This document shows positions 1 to 6,693 of a DNA stretch of 7,316 bases, one piece after another; the first letter of the stretch is position 1; every line of letters starts with the position of its first letter. The position numbers were made by a program, and so were the translations under genes. Origin of the DNA: Arcticibacterium sp047623945 (lineage in GTDB: Bacteria > Bacteroidota > Bacteroidia > Cytophagales > Spirosomataceae); NCBI GenBank assembly GCA_047623945.1, contig JBLHOT010000130.1, positions 1 through 7,316 on the forward strand. Reading direction: 5' to 3'. The notes beneath the pieces are model-generated. The model worked only from the letters and a program-made list of their open reading frames with translations, was not told where the DNA came from and did not search any database.

Positions 1-753
1 AATATGGTTACTAACCATCAAGAGCGTTTCCCTAATGGAGAGGTATTTAATGGTCTTGGATCTACGGACGACTTAATAGTCAATGGAAATGGTGTCAATT
101 TAACTATTGGGGCTATTTATAAAGCATCTAGGAATCTGAGACTAGGTGTCAATATTACTACACCGACAGCTATGCGTGTAAGAGAGACTATTTTCTCGGG
201 TGTTCAAATTGACCAAATACCTGGTATTTTTGAAACGGACTTTAATGCTATCCAAACACTGCCAGGAGACTTTAACTATAGTATTACATCTCCACTGAGA
301 GGTAATGTGGGAGCATCTTATCTACTACCTAAAAAAGTGGGAGTGTTGAGCCTAGAGGCGGAATACATTGGTTATGGCTCCATGAGTCTCAAAGATAAAG
401 ATAATGCCAACTGGTCTGCCGAACAGCAAAATGCCGTAGCAGCATCATTTAATAATGTGGTAAACATTAAGGGAGGAGTGGAACTTAGAAAGTCTAATTT
501 TAGAGTAAGGGGTGGTCTAAATTATTTGGCCGACCCTATTGCGAATTCTATTGGCGTGGATAGGTCAAAACTGATTGTTTCTGGTGGACTTGGTTATCGC
601 AATTCAAAGTTTTTTATAGATGCGGCCTATTCAGCAAATACATCAGAGGGTAGTTTTTCGCCCTATACCCTTAGTAATCCGGAGAACTTTGATTCTTCTC
701 TTGTCTCCAATAAGTCTGGCGTGCTATCTTTAAGTGTGGGTACTTTTTTTTAA
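1..753 (+). CDS. OmpP1/FadL-family outer membrane transport protein, C-terminal part (5' end outside window)
   Basis: This is the C-terminal 250 residues of an outer membrane beta-barrel of the OmpP1/FadL/TodX type, whose members carry hydrophobic compounds such as long-chain fatty acids across the outer membrane. The frame is open from the first base, so the Met codon at position 4 is internal and the true start lies outside the window; family members are usually about twice this long. What is seen: alternating amphipathic strands throughout, family-like segments SPLRGNVGASYLL, LEAEYIGYGSMSL, GGVELRKSNFRVRGGLNYL and FFIDAAYS, and a last strand (GVLSLSVGTFF) ending in Phe, as expected of the signal recognised by the BAM assembly machinery. 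A long polar loop lies between the last two strands. Its stop codon is 7 bp from the stop of the convergent protease gene. The family call rests on recalled sequence patterns of Bacteroidota homologues; the substrate cannot be inferred. Confidence 0.8.
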   Translation, partial: NMVTNHQERFPNGEVFNGLGSTDDLIVNGNGVNLTIGAIYKASRNLRLGVNITTPTAMRVRETIFSGVQIDQIPGIFETDFNAIQTLPGDFNYSITSPLRGNVGASYLLPKKVGVLSLEAEYIGYGSMSLKDKDNANWSAEQQNAVAASFNNVVNIKGGVELRKSNFRVRGGLNYLADPIANSIGVDRSKLIVSGGLGYRNSKFFIDAAYSANTSEGSFSPYTLSNPENFDSSLVSNKSGVLSLSVGTFF

Positions 754-760
754 GACAATC

Positions 761-3265
761 TTATTTAAGGACTAGCTTTTTAGTGATAGAGATATCTTCA
801 TTCTTGAAATGAAGTAAGTATAACCCGCTAGGTAGATTTGGTAATCTCCAGCGGGTTTTACCGTTTCTAAGATCAATCAAATCTTTTGCAATTGTAAGCC
901 CCAAAACATTTGTTAAATTAAGGTTCACCATCCCATTTTGGAACAAAGACGTTTCTATGTCTACGTAAAGCCAAGCTGGAATAGGGTAAACGCTTATTGT
1001 TTCGTTAAGGACATCTTTTACGGCTAGCGGAAGTCTTACAATGATGCTTGCTTCGCCTAAAACTTTCCCAGGACCACAGGCGTTATTCACTTGTTTTATG
1101 CTGAAGGTGGTAGACTCCAATGGGTCTACATAGTAGTTTACATTTGGTGCAAAGGAGGTGAATTCAAATCCATCTTCAAGCTGAATGTTCCAAGGAGCCT
1201 CGCCTGTAAAGGCAATATTAATTAAGGTAGAATCTCCGGTTATGATGGTATTATTGCCGCTAATAGTTGCTGAAACTTCTGATTTTATATTAACTTCAAT
1301 TTTACTCCTTTTGCTTTCACAGCCATTTGTAAGCGTTTGAGAGACATAATAATAATGAGTTCCTTCTTTTTGAGTTTCGGGAATTAACTTCGGCTGATGA
1401 AGAAAACCTGTTTCCTCATAATACCACCTGAGATTAAGCCCGTCGGCCAACAATTTGGATGCTACCGCACCAAAGCAATAATTCACCGGACTAATGATTT
1501 TTGGTTGTAGAGGACTTTCCTTTATCTGGACAATTCTTGGCAAACTGTAATCTCCTAAACCATCGCCTAGAATTCTCATGGAGTATTCAGTATCTCCTGG
1601 GATTTCATCGGGTAGGCTAAAGTTCATTGTCAGAGCAGACAGAGTGGGAGCAATAAAAAAGACGTGTTCCTTATTTTTTAACTCTACTTGATACATTCCT
1701 AAGCTAGTCTGGCTTAGTCCAGAAACGGGCACTCTTATGAGTTCTGCCTTACAAAGCGACGTGTCGAAAGAAATGGAGATTCTAATGTTTGGTTGAACCA
1801 CATCTAGTTCTAAAATTGAGGTATCCACCTTGGTTTTACACAAATTCGAGGCTGCGGTTATACTATATTTAGTCTTTGTGTTAGGACTCACCAAAACACT
1901 AAGTTCGGGGCTGAATACATTCTTATAAACAGAGCCGTTTGAGAGCGAGAAATCCCAAGGTCCTGTTCCGATCATTTTTATCGTTAGTTTGGCATAATCA
2001 CCTAGATTGATGGATTTTTCAGTAGAACTTAGATTTATTTCCCCATCTGTATTCACCTGAATGCCTCCCGTAGGGAAGCTTGTTGTTTGTGGGGAGCTAG
2101 CCACTACCCTAAATCTATAGTTAAATCCCTGCGGGGTACTATTCGGAAGTTTTATTTGAAGACTGTCACTATAGACTATGGAAGGGATATTTTGGAAGTT
2201 TTCACCTTCGCCATTACTCATTTCTGCACTGAAAGTGTTATTGTCTTTAAAAAGGCCACTTTTATCCAAATGGAGGATAATGGTTTCCCCAGCACAAAAA
2301 ACCTTCTGTTCAAAAGGTTTGATTGCTACAAAATTTGGTTCTGGAATGGCAATTTGATATTCTGAATTAGGAGAGAGGCGAATGCCAAGGGAAGCCTGCA
2401 TTCTTTGGTACTGCTGTTGCGTAAAACTATCTCCACATCTCAGATGATAAGACATGATATTGGCAAAAAAGGAGATATAAGTATCTCCTGCTGCATCAAG
2501 TAACTCTTCTGGATATGGTTCGGTACAGTTATACGCAGAAATGCTTTTCAAACGATCGTAGGGATCTGATGGCGTATCACAAAGTTCATCGCCAGTAAAT
2601 CCACAGTTAGCTATGCTTCCCCGAGATACAAGTTCTCTTTTGGAAATGTCTTTATTGTTGCTGTCTTGAAAGGTATGTAATAGGCCAAAGTAATGGCCGA
2701 ATTCATGAAGTAATGTTTTGTCTATAAGGGTTCTAAAATCCTCTGGATTATTATCTTGATAGCTAAATATGATACTATTGCTGCCTGCGTTAAGCGAAGG
2801 TAAATTGCTATAGCCATTTAAAATGGCACCGTCTTCTCTGGTGATAGATTTCACGAAATAAAGATTTATGGCATCCCTTCTGTCGTATTGTTGGCGAAGT
2901 TCTAACTCATCACTGGTCTTAAAATTCAAATATTTGCTACTATGCACATGCTGAATTAAACAATTAAAAAGATGGAATTGCAGTCCTATGTTCTTGAAAT
3001 AGAGGTTGACTCTAGTCATGAGTTGATTAATTTCCTCATTCCCAAAGCTTGATTGGTCTAAATCTGGCTGAACAATGACAACATTCACAGAAATAGCGTA
3101 GCTGGAGCGTCTTAGTTTTTTATAATTTTTGGTTAAAGTAAAAGCGAGCTCTGATTTTTCCAGAGAGCTTAATTCAGGCGTACCACAAGAGATTTGACTA
3201 TGAGCACAATGCCCAAAGCCTAACCAAAGACTAGCAAAAAATGCTAGATGGCTAAGGTATTTCAT
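761..3265 (-). CDS. Secreted M43-family (cytophagalysin/pappalysin-like) zinc metalloprotease with T9SS sorting domain
   Basis: An 834-residue extracellular or surface-attached zinc endopeptidase. Residues 1-23 form a Sec signal peptide (Lys2, hydrophobic core, likely cleavage AHS|Q24, leaving an N-terminal Gln as is common in Bacteroidota). The catalytic domain spans about 50-300. It has the metzincin motif HEFGHYFGLLH, with zinc ligands His187, His191 and His197, catalytic Glu188 and Gly194, and a Met-turn NIMSY at Met271 about 80 residues later, as in M43 proteases. Several Cys (221, 229, 247, 277) may form disulfides. A string of beta-rich modules follows (about 320-745), then a T9SS type A sorting domain (about 751-834, with SGLYLLHF and a C-terminal KKLVLK). 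The pro-region between signal peptide and catalytic domain is short. The start is the only Met before the signal peptide; there is no strong ribosome binding site. It lies 75 bp downstream of the hybrid kinase gene and may share its transcript. The substrate is unknown. Confidence 0.9.
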   Translation of the reverse strand: MKYLSHLAFFASLWLGFGHCAHSQISCGTPELSSLEKSELAFTLTKNYKKLRRSSYAISVNVVIVQPDLDQSSFGNEEINQLMTRVNLYFKNIGLQFHLFNCLIQHVHSSKYLNFKTSDELELRQQYDRRDAINLYFVKSITREDGAILNGYSNLPSLNAGSNSIIFSYQDNNPEDFRTLIDKTLLHEFGHYFGLLHTFQDSNNKDISKRELVSRGSIANCGFTGDELCDTPSDPYDRLKSISAYNCTEPYPEELLDAAGDTYISFFANIMSYHLRCGDSFTQQQYQRMQASLGIRLSPNSEYQIAIPEPNFVAIKPFEQKVFCAGETIILHLDKSGLFKDNNTFSAEMSNGEGENFQNIPSIVYSDSLQIKLPNSTPQGFNYRFRVVASSPQTTSFPTGGIQVNTDGEINLSSTEKSINLGDYAKLTIKMIGTGPWDFSLSNGSVYKNVFSPELSVLVSPNTKTKYSITAASNLCKTKVDTSILELDVVQPNIRISISFDTSLCKAELIRVPVSGLSQTSLGMYQVELKNKEHVFFIAPTLSALTMNFSLPDEIPGDTEYSMRILGDGLGDYSLPRIVQIKESPLQPKIISPVNYCFGAVASKLLADGLNLRWYYEETGFLHQPKLIPETQKEGTHYYYVSQTLTNGCESKRSKIEVNIKSEVSATISGNNTIITGDSTLINIAFTGEAPWNIQLEDGFEFTSFAPNVNYYVDPLESTTFSIKQVNNACGPGKVLGEASIIVRLPLAVKDVLNETISVYPIPAWLYVDIETSLFQNGMVNLNLTNVLGLTIAKDLIDLRNGKTRWRLPNLPSGLYLLHFKNEDISITKKLVLK
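764..1015 (-). other. Type IX secretion C-terminal sorting domain (protease residues about 751-834)
   Basis: The last ~84 residues match the type A T9SS sorting domain: an opening VYPIPAWLYVDIE segment, a central NLTNVLGL strand, then LPNLPSGLYLLHF and the terminal ISITKKLVLK. In known systems this domain directs the folded protein through the T9SS translocon and is removed by PorU-type processing, often with attachment to surface A-LPS. One deviation is visible: the usual Asn of the YPNP motif is Ile here (YPIP, Ile762). Confidence 0.85.
1031..2308 (-). repeat. Repeated beta-rich modules in the protease (order A-B-A-Ig-B)
   Basis: Between catalytic and sorting domains the protein holds two diverged pairs of modules plus one singleton. 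Module A occurs at about 320-400 (starts FCAGETI, ends YRFRVVASS) and again at about 502-583 (starts LCKAELI, ends YSMRILGDG). Module B occurs at about 408-490 and 663-745; both share TG..PW, an L.(N/D)G turn, F.P, V.P...T.(Y/F)SI and N.C in the same order. The singleton at about 586-661 ends in YYVSQTLTNGCESKRSKIEV, a pattern common in Ig/PKD-like repeats of Bacteroidota secreted proteins. Such modules usually act as spacers or binding domains. The copies are too diverged to align well as DNA, so this is a protein-level repeat. Boundaries are estimates by eye. Confidence 0.65.
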
Positions 3266-3340
3266 TTATAGATTCACTTTTCCTGACAGTCCTAAGTAAA
3301 CAAAGGATATGTAAATCTACTAAAAGTCTTTTAATTAGGC

Positions 3341-6300
3341 CTAAAGCTTATGAAATTCTTTTTTAACAATATCAAATTCATCTTTTAATGCACGAAAGTT
3401 TTCTTTGAAGTTTTCCAAGTTCCCTGTTTTTGCTAGAGCTTCAATTTTTTTAATAAAATCATGGAGTCGCATAAGGCCAATTGTACCAGAATTTCCTTTT
3501 AAAGTATGGAGGTGGCTCTGGATTATTTTGACATCTTTGGCTTTAAATGCTTCTTCTGTTTTAGTAATCTGTTCTTCTGCCTCTTTTCTGAAGTCTTCAA
3601 AGACCGATCGTAACATATCTTGGCCTACCATTTCCTTCAAACCATTAATTACAGTCATGTCAAAGGATTGGCTTTCTGTTTCTGTTTTAACCTCGGCTTT
3701 TTGAGCTTTGGAGGTGATGATTTCTTCTACAGATTTGACGAGTGTTTCGGCCCGAATGGGTTTTGATATATAACCGTCAAAACCACTCCTAAGAAACTTT
3801 TCTCGGTCATCTTGCATGGAATATGCGGTCATAGCGACCACCTTAGGCAAAGTACTGACAAACTCTTCTCTTAAGTTTTTAGTGGTTTCAATGCCATCCA
3901 TGCCGGGCATTTGAATATCCATAAGAATGATATTGAAATTTTGATTGGCCCGAAAGATATCAATGGCTGCTTGACCAGAATGAGCCTCCACGACCAATGC
4001 TCCCGCCCTCTTTAGAATTTCTGTAGCCACTTTTCTATTCACCGGATTGTCATCTACTAGCAGAACTTTTGGGCTTAGAACTTTGAGGTAATTGGTGAGT
4101 TTGATACCTTCTCCTCCTTTTACAGAACTACTTCGGCCTTTTTTTGAGGGCTCTAATTGGGCTGTAAACCAAAATGTGCTGCCTTTTCCAATAACCGAGT
4201 GAACTCCCATTTCACCATTCATTCTTTGAGCTAAATCTCTAGAAATTACAAGGCCGAGCCCCGTGCCTCCAAAGGACTTTCTTGTGGAATTGTCTAATTG
4301 CTGGAAGGCGGTAAAGAGTTTGTCTTGGTCTGTCTGGGAGATTCCTATGCCTTGATCTACTATCTCAAATTTAAGTTTTTGGGAATCTGATTCTATGCTT
4401 ACAATGATCTCTACTAGAGCATTATCGGTGAATTTTATAGCGTTTGAAGTCAAGTTAGAAAGGATTTGGAGTAACCTCGTTTGGTCCCCTTTGAAATAGG
4501 CAGGTACGTTTTTAGCCACTGAATATTTCAAAGAATTACCCTTTTCAAATGCCTTTTGATTGAAAAGAGCTACTAAAGTTTTAAGCATTTCTTCTAGTTC
4601 AAAATCTACTAAGTGCAGATCCATCTTACCAGCTTCTATCTTTGATAAATCTAGAATATCATTTAAAATGGTAAGCAGCGTTTCAGAAGAATTACGGATA
4701 GTACTTACATAGTCTTTTTGCTCAGCTTCTAATTCGGTTTCATTTAGGACATCTATCATACCAATTATTCCGTTCATTGGTGTTCTGATTTCGTGACTCA
4801 TATTGGCCAAAAATCTTTCTTTGACAGCTAAAGAATGTTCTGCTTCTACTTTGGCTTTTTGAAGTTCTGCGGCGTTGTTTTTTAATTCTGTTATATCACG
4901 AGCTATGCCTTCTACTTCAATAGGGAATCCTTTTTTGTTTTTTATCATCCTGATATTCAGCATGAATTGACGTATTTCACCGTCTTTCCTTTTAACAGTA
5001 ACATCAAAATTTATGATGCTTCCTGTCTTTAAAAGGGTCTTGATGTTTCTGGAGCTGTCCTGTACATTTTCAAAAAACTTGTCCACCTTATTTCCCATGA
5101 CCTCTTCTAAAGAGTATCCTGTATGGCGAAAAACCGAAGGAGATATCATAGTGACTTTACCGGCGAGGTCTGTTCGATAGTATATATCAATGAAGGATTC
5201 AATAATATTTCTGAATTTCTCTTCACTGCTCTGAATGGCTAGCACAGAGTTTTTCTTTTCTGTTACATTTCTTGCTATTCCAGAGACCTCCGTGATTTTC
5301 CCAGTGTCTGTAGACAGGATCGGATTAAGGTAAAACTCGTACCAATCTTCTCCACCATCTGGGGCACCCCAGTGAATCTCGAAAGACTGTGGCTTGCCTT
5401 CGAAAGCCAGATTGTACATTTCTCGGAGCAGTGGCTTATCGTCAGGAGATATAAGCCTCCACCCCAATTTTTCTGTACTAACATTTACTAATGGCTTTTC
5501 TCCTAATTGAGTTTCCATGAGCTGCTCATAGTTTTTATTAAAGGAGCTCAAGTGCCTTTTGTTATTTACGGTCCAGATAAAGTGAGAGCTACTATCAAAG
5601 ACTGCATTCAATCTGGAGGTTTGGAGAAGAAGGTCTTCCTGTGACTTTTTTCTTACAAGGGCTAAAGCTACTTGGCCCGAGACAAACTCTAGTAGCTCCA
5701 TGTTTCTGCTGCTAAATTTAGTAGCGTCTGAATAACTTTTAATACCAATAACTCCAGTCGTTTTTCCATTGACAATCAATGGCACGATGACTTGTACCTC
5801 TGGGAGTTCTTTGCCATAGAGGAATAATTTTTCCTTTTTGACCAACTCCGAAAATTCCTCTTTATAGTATAACAGTGGTTTGTTTTGGACTAAAGCATAT
5901 TCTACAATACCACTACCTAACTTTCTTCGGTCTTCTACGGGTGTTGGGTATTGTTCGTCTACTCTATAGGGAAAGTATATGACACCATTTTCGGGCTCAT
6001 AAATTGCCACAAAGAAGTTGTTAGCGTAAATCTTCTTCTTTAATTCTTCATGGACAACCCCTAAGAAATCTTTAAGATCTCGCGTGTTAAGGTTTGCTTG
6101 GGCAATGGAGTAATACAATTCTTGAGCTCTTTGAGCTCTTCTTCGCTGCGTTATATCTCTAAATAGGCATCTAATATTTATAGGCTTGCCGTTTTCAAAT
6201 CTGCAGGTAATTTCCCCTTCTAAATAAATACGTTTAAACTCTTTATTTCGCGTAATCATCTGGAAGTCGGAGACGGCTTCACCCTTTTTTACCTTAACTA

Positions 6301-6592
6301 GATGATCCTGTACTTCATCATTACGGGTAATCATCTGGAAATCGGAGAGATGCTCACCCTTTTTCACCTTGGCCAAATGGGCTTGGACTTCATCCATAGA
6401 TAGAGGATGAATAATGTCTAAAAAAGACATGCTAAAGACTTCTTCTGAGGAAAGATTAAAGGTCTCTCGGAAGGCCTTATTGACGAATAAGAATTTTAAA
6501 TCTAGGGATAGCATCATCACCACTTCAGACGTATTATCTATCAGATCTCTTAAGGGATCAAACTCAGCAAAATCGTTGGTTTTTTTTGGCAT
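3341..6592 (-). CDS. Soluble hybrid histidine kinase, PAS-GAF-PAS-PAS-HisKA-HATPase-REC-Hpt
   Basis: A 1083-residue hybrid sensor kinase with a complete internal phosphorelay. Domains by eye: PAS1 about 15-150 (ends FRDITQRR), GAF about 160-315, PAS2 about 325-447 (ends ARNVTEKK), PAS3 about 455-572 (ends ARDITELK), short helical linker, HisKA about 590-655 with H-box MSHEIRTP (His600), HATPase about 700-812 with N-box Asn713/Asn717, DQGIG (Asp746) and FGGTGLGL (774-781), REC about 842-955 with Asp847/Asp848, phosphoacceptor Asp892, Thr922 and Lys944, and Hpt about 975-1080 with His1029 in HTLKG. All key residues are present, so it should be active. No transmembrane segment or signal peptide is visible, so it should sense in the cytoplasm; the ligand is unknown. 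Expected flow is His600 to Asp892 to His1029 and then to an external receiver, which is absent from the window. The start is the only Met codon after an upstream in-frame stop. PAS1 contains a 25-residue tandem duplication. Confidence 0.95.
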   Translation of the reverse strand: MPKKTNDFAEFDPLRDLIDNTSEVVMMLSLDLKFLFVNKAFRETFNLSSEEVFSMSFLDIIHPLSMDEVQAHLAKVKKGEHLSDFQMITRNDEVQDHLVKVKKGEAVSDFQMITRNKEFKRIYLEGEITCRFENGKPINIRCLFRDITQRRRAQRAQELYYSIAQANLNTRDLKDFLGVVHEELKKKIYANNFFVAIYEPENGVIYFPYRVDEQYPTPVEDRRKLGSGIVEYALVQNKPLLYYKEEFSELVKKEKLFLYGKELPEVQVIVPLIVNGKTTGVIGIKSYSDATKFSSRNMELLEFVSGQVALALVRKKSQEDLLLQTSRLNAVFDSSSHFIWTVNNKRHLSSFNKNYEQLMETQLGEKPLVNVSTEKLGWRLISPDDKPLLREMYNLAFEGKPQSFEIHWGAPDGGEDWYEFYLNPILSTDTGKITEVSGIARNVTEKKNSVLAIQSSEEKFRNIIESFIDIYYRTDLAGKVTMISPSVFRHTGYSLEEVMGNKVDKFFENVQDSSRNIKTLLKTGSIINFDVTVKRKDGEIRQFMLNIRMIKNKKGFPIEVEGIARDITELKNNAAELQKAKVEAEHSLAVKERFLANMSHEIRTPMNGIIGMIDVLNETELEAEQKDYVSTIRNSSETLLTILNDILDLSKIEAGKMDLHLVDFELEEMLKTLVALFNQKAFEKGNSLKYSVAKNVPAYFKGDQTRLLQILSNLTSNAIKFTDNALVEIIVSIESDSQKLKFEIVDQGIGISQTDQDKLFTAFQQLDNSTRKSFGGTGLGLVISRDLAQRMNGEMGVHSVIGKGSTFWFTAQLEPSKKGRSSSVKGGEGIKLTNYLKVLSPKVLLVDDNPVNRKVATEILKRAGALVVEAHSGQAAIDIFRANQNFNIILMDIQMPGMDGIETTKNLREEFVSTLPKVVAMTAYSMQDDREKFLRSGFDGYISKPIRAETLVKSVEEIITSKAQKAEVKTETESQSFDMTVINGLKEMVGQDMLRSVFEDFRKEAEEQITKTEEAFKAKDVKIIQSHLHTLKGNSGTIGLMRLHDFIKKIEALAKTGNLENFKENFRALKDEFDIVKKEFHKL
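6245..6394 (-). repeat. 75-bp in-frame tandem duplication inside the first PAS domain of the kinase
   Basis: Two adjacent 75-bp units (6320-6394 encoding residues 67-91, and 6245-6319 encoding residues 92-116) match at 58 of 75 bases by hand alignment. The proteins match at 21 of 25 residues: DEVQ(A/D)HL(A/V)KVKKGE followed by (HL/AV)SDFQMITRN. The differences are Ala71/Asp96, Ala74/Val99, His81/Ala106 and Leu82/Val107. Removing either copy gives a PAS domain of normal length, so one copy is extra. Confidence 0.95.
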
Positions 6593-6618
6593 TGATATAA
6601 AATGAAGGGAGCTTATCA

Positions 6619-6649
6619 GAAAGCTATGAATGACAATAAACGGTTAAAA
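6619..6649 (-). promoter_or_regulatory. Weak candidate promoter for the hybrid kinase
   Basis: On the - strand TAGCTTTC (6626 down to 6619) matches the Bacteroidota -7 box TAnnTTTG at all but the last base. It is preceded after 19 bases by TTTT (6649-6646) in place of the -33 TTTG. It would leave a leader of roughly 20 bases before the ATG at 6592. In AT-rich DNA this could arise by chance. Confidence 0.25.
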
Positions 6650-6672
6650 CTAAGAATTAATAGCTATTTTTG
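6644..6672 (+). promoter_or_regulatory. Candidate Bacteroidota-type promoter for rsmA
   Basis: TATTTTTG (6665-6672) is a full match to the Bacteroidota -7 consensus TAnnTTTG. Eighteen bases upstream, TTA (6644-6646) stands where the -33 TTG is expected, one base off. The ATG of rsmA is 21 bases downstream of the -7 box, giving a short leader, and only a weak purine-rich stretch (AGAAGAA, 6684-6690) could serve as a ribosome binding site. Confidence 0.45.
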
Positions 6673-6693
6673 GCAGAAATAGTAGAAGAATTA

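Noticed and set aside
2087..2365. 92-codon open frame on the + strand inside the protease gene
   Set aside because: Antisense to a well-supported coding region; no recognisable domain and no promoter or ribosome binding site supports it.
3206..3265. Lipoprotein signal at the protease N-terminus because of Cys20
   Set aside because: The residues before the Cys (GFGHC) do not fit a lipobox, whereas AHS|Q is a good signal peptidase I site, and the protein has a T9SS sorting domain.
3301..3309. Possible -7 box TATCCTTTG (- strand) upstream of the protease
   Set aside because: It has three bases rather than two between TA and TTTG, and no good -33 box is at the right distance, so it is too weak to list as a promoter.
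3321..3344. Two short palindromes (TAAAAG-T-CTTTTA at 3321-3333 and TTAGGCCTAA at 3335-3344) just after the kinase, considered as a terminator
   Set aside because: Neither leaves a proper hairpin loop, and no GC-rich stem followed by a T-run is present on the - strand, so a rho-independent terminator is not supported.
3405..3704. 99-codon open frame on the + strand opposite the Hpt and linker region of the kinase
   Set aside because: The composition is what the complement of the kinase coding sequence would give; no independent support.
5275..5484. 69-codon open frame on the - strand in another frame of the kinase PAS2 region
   Set aside because: Fully nested in the kinase gene on the same strand; no start signal and no recognisable protein features.
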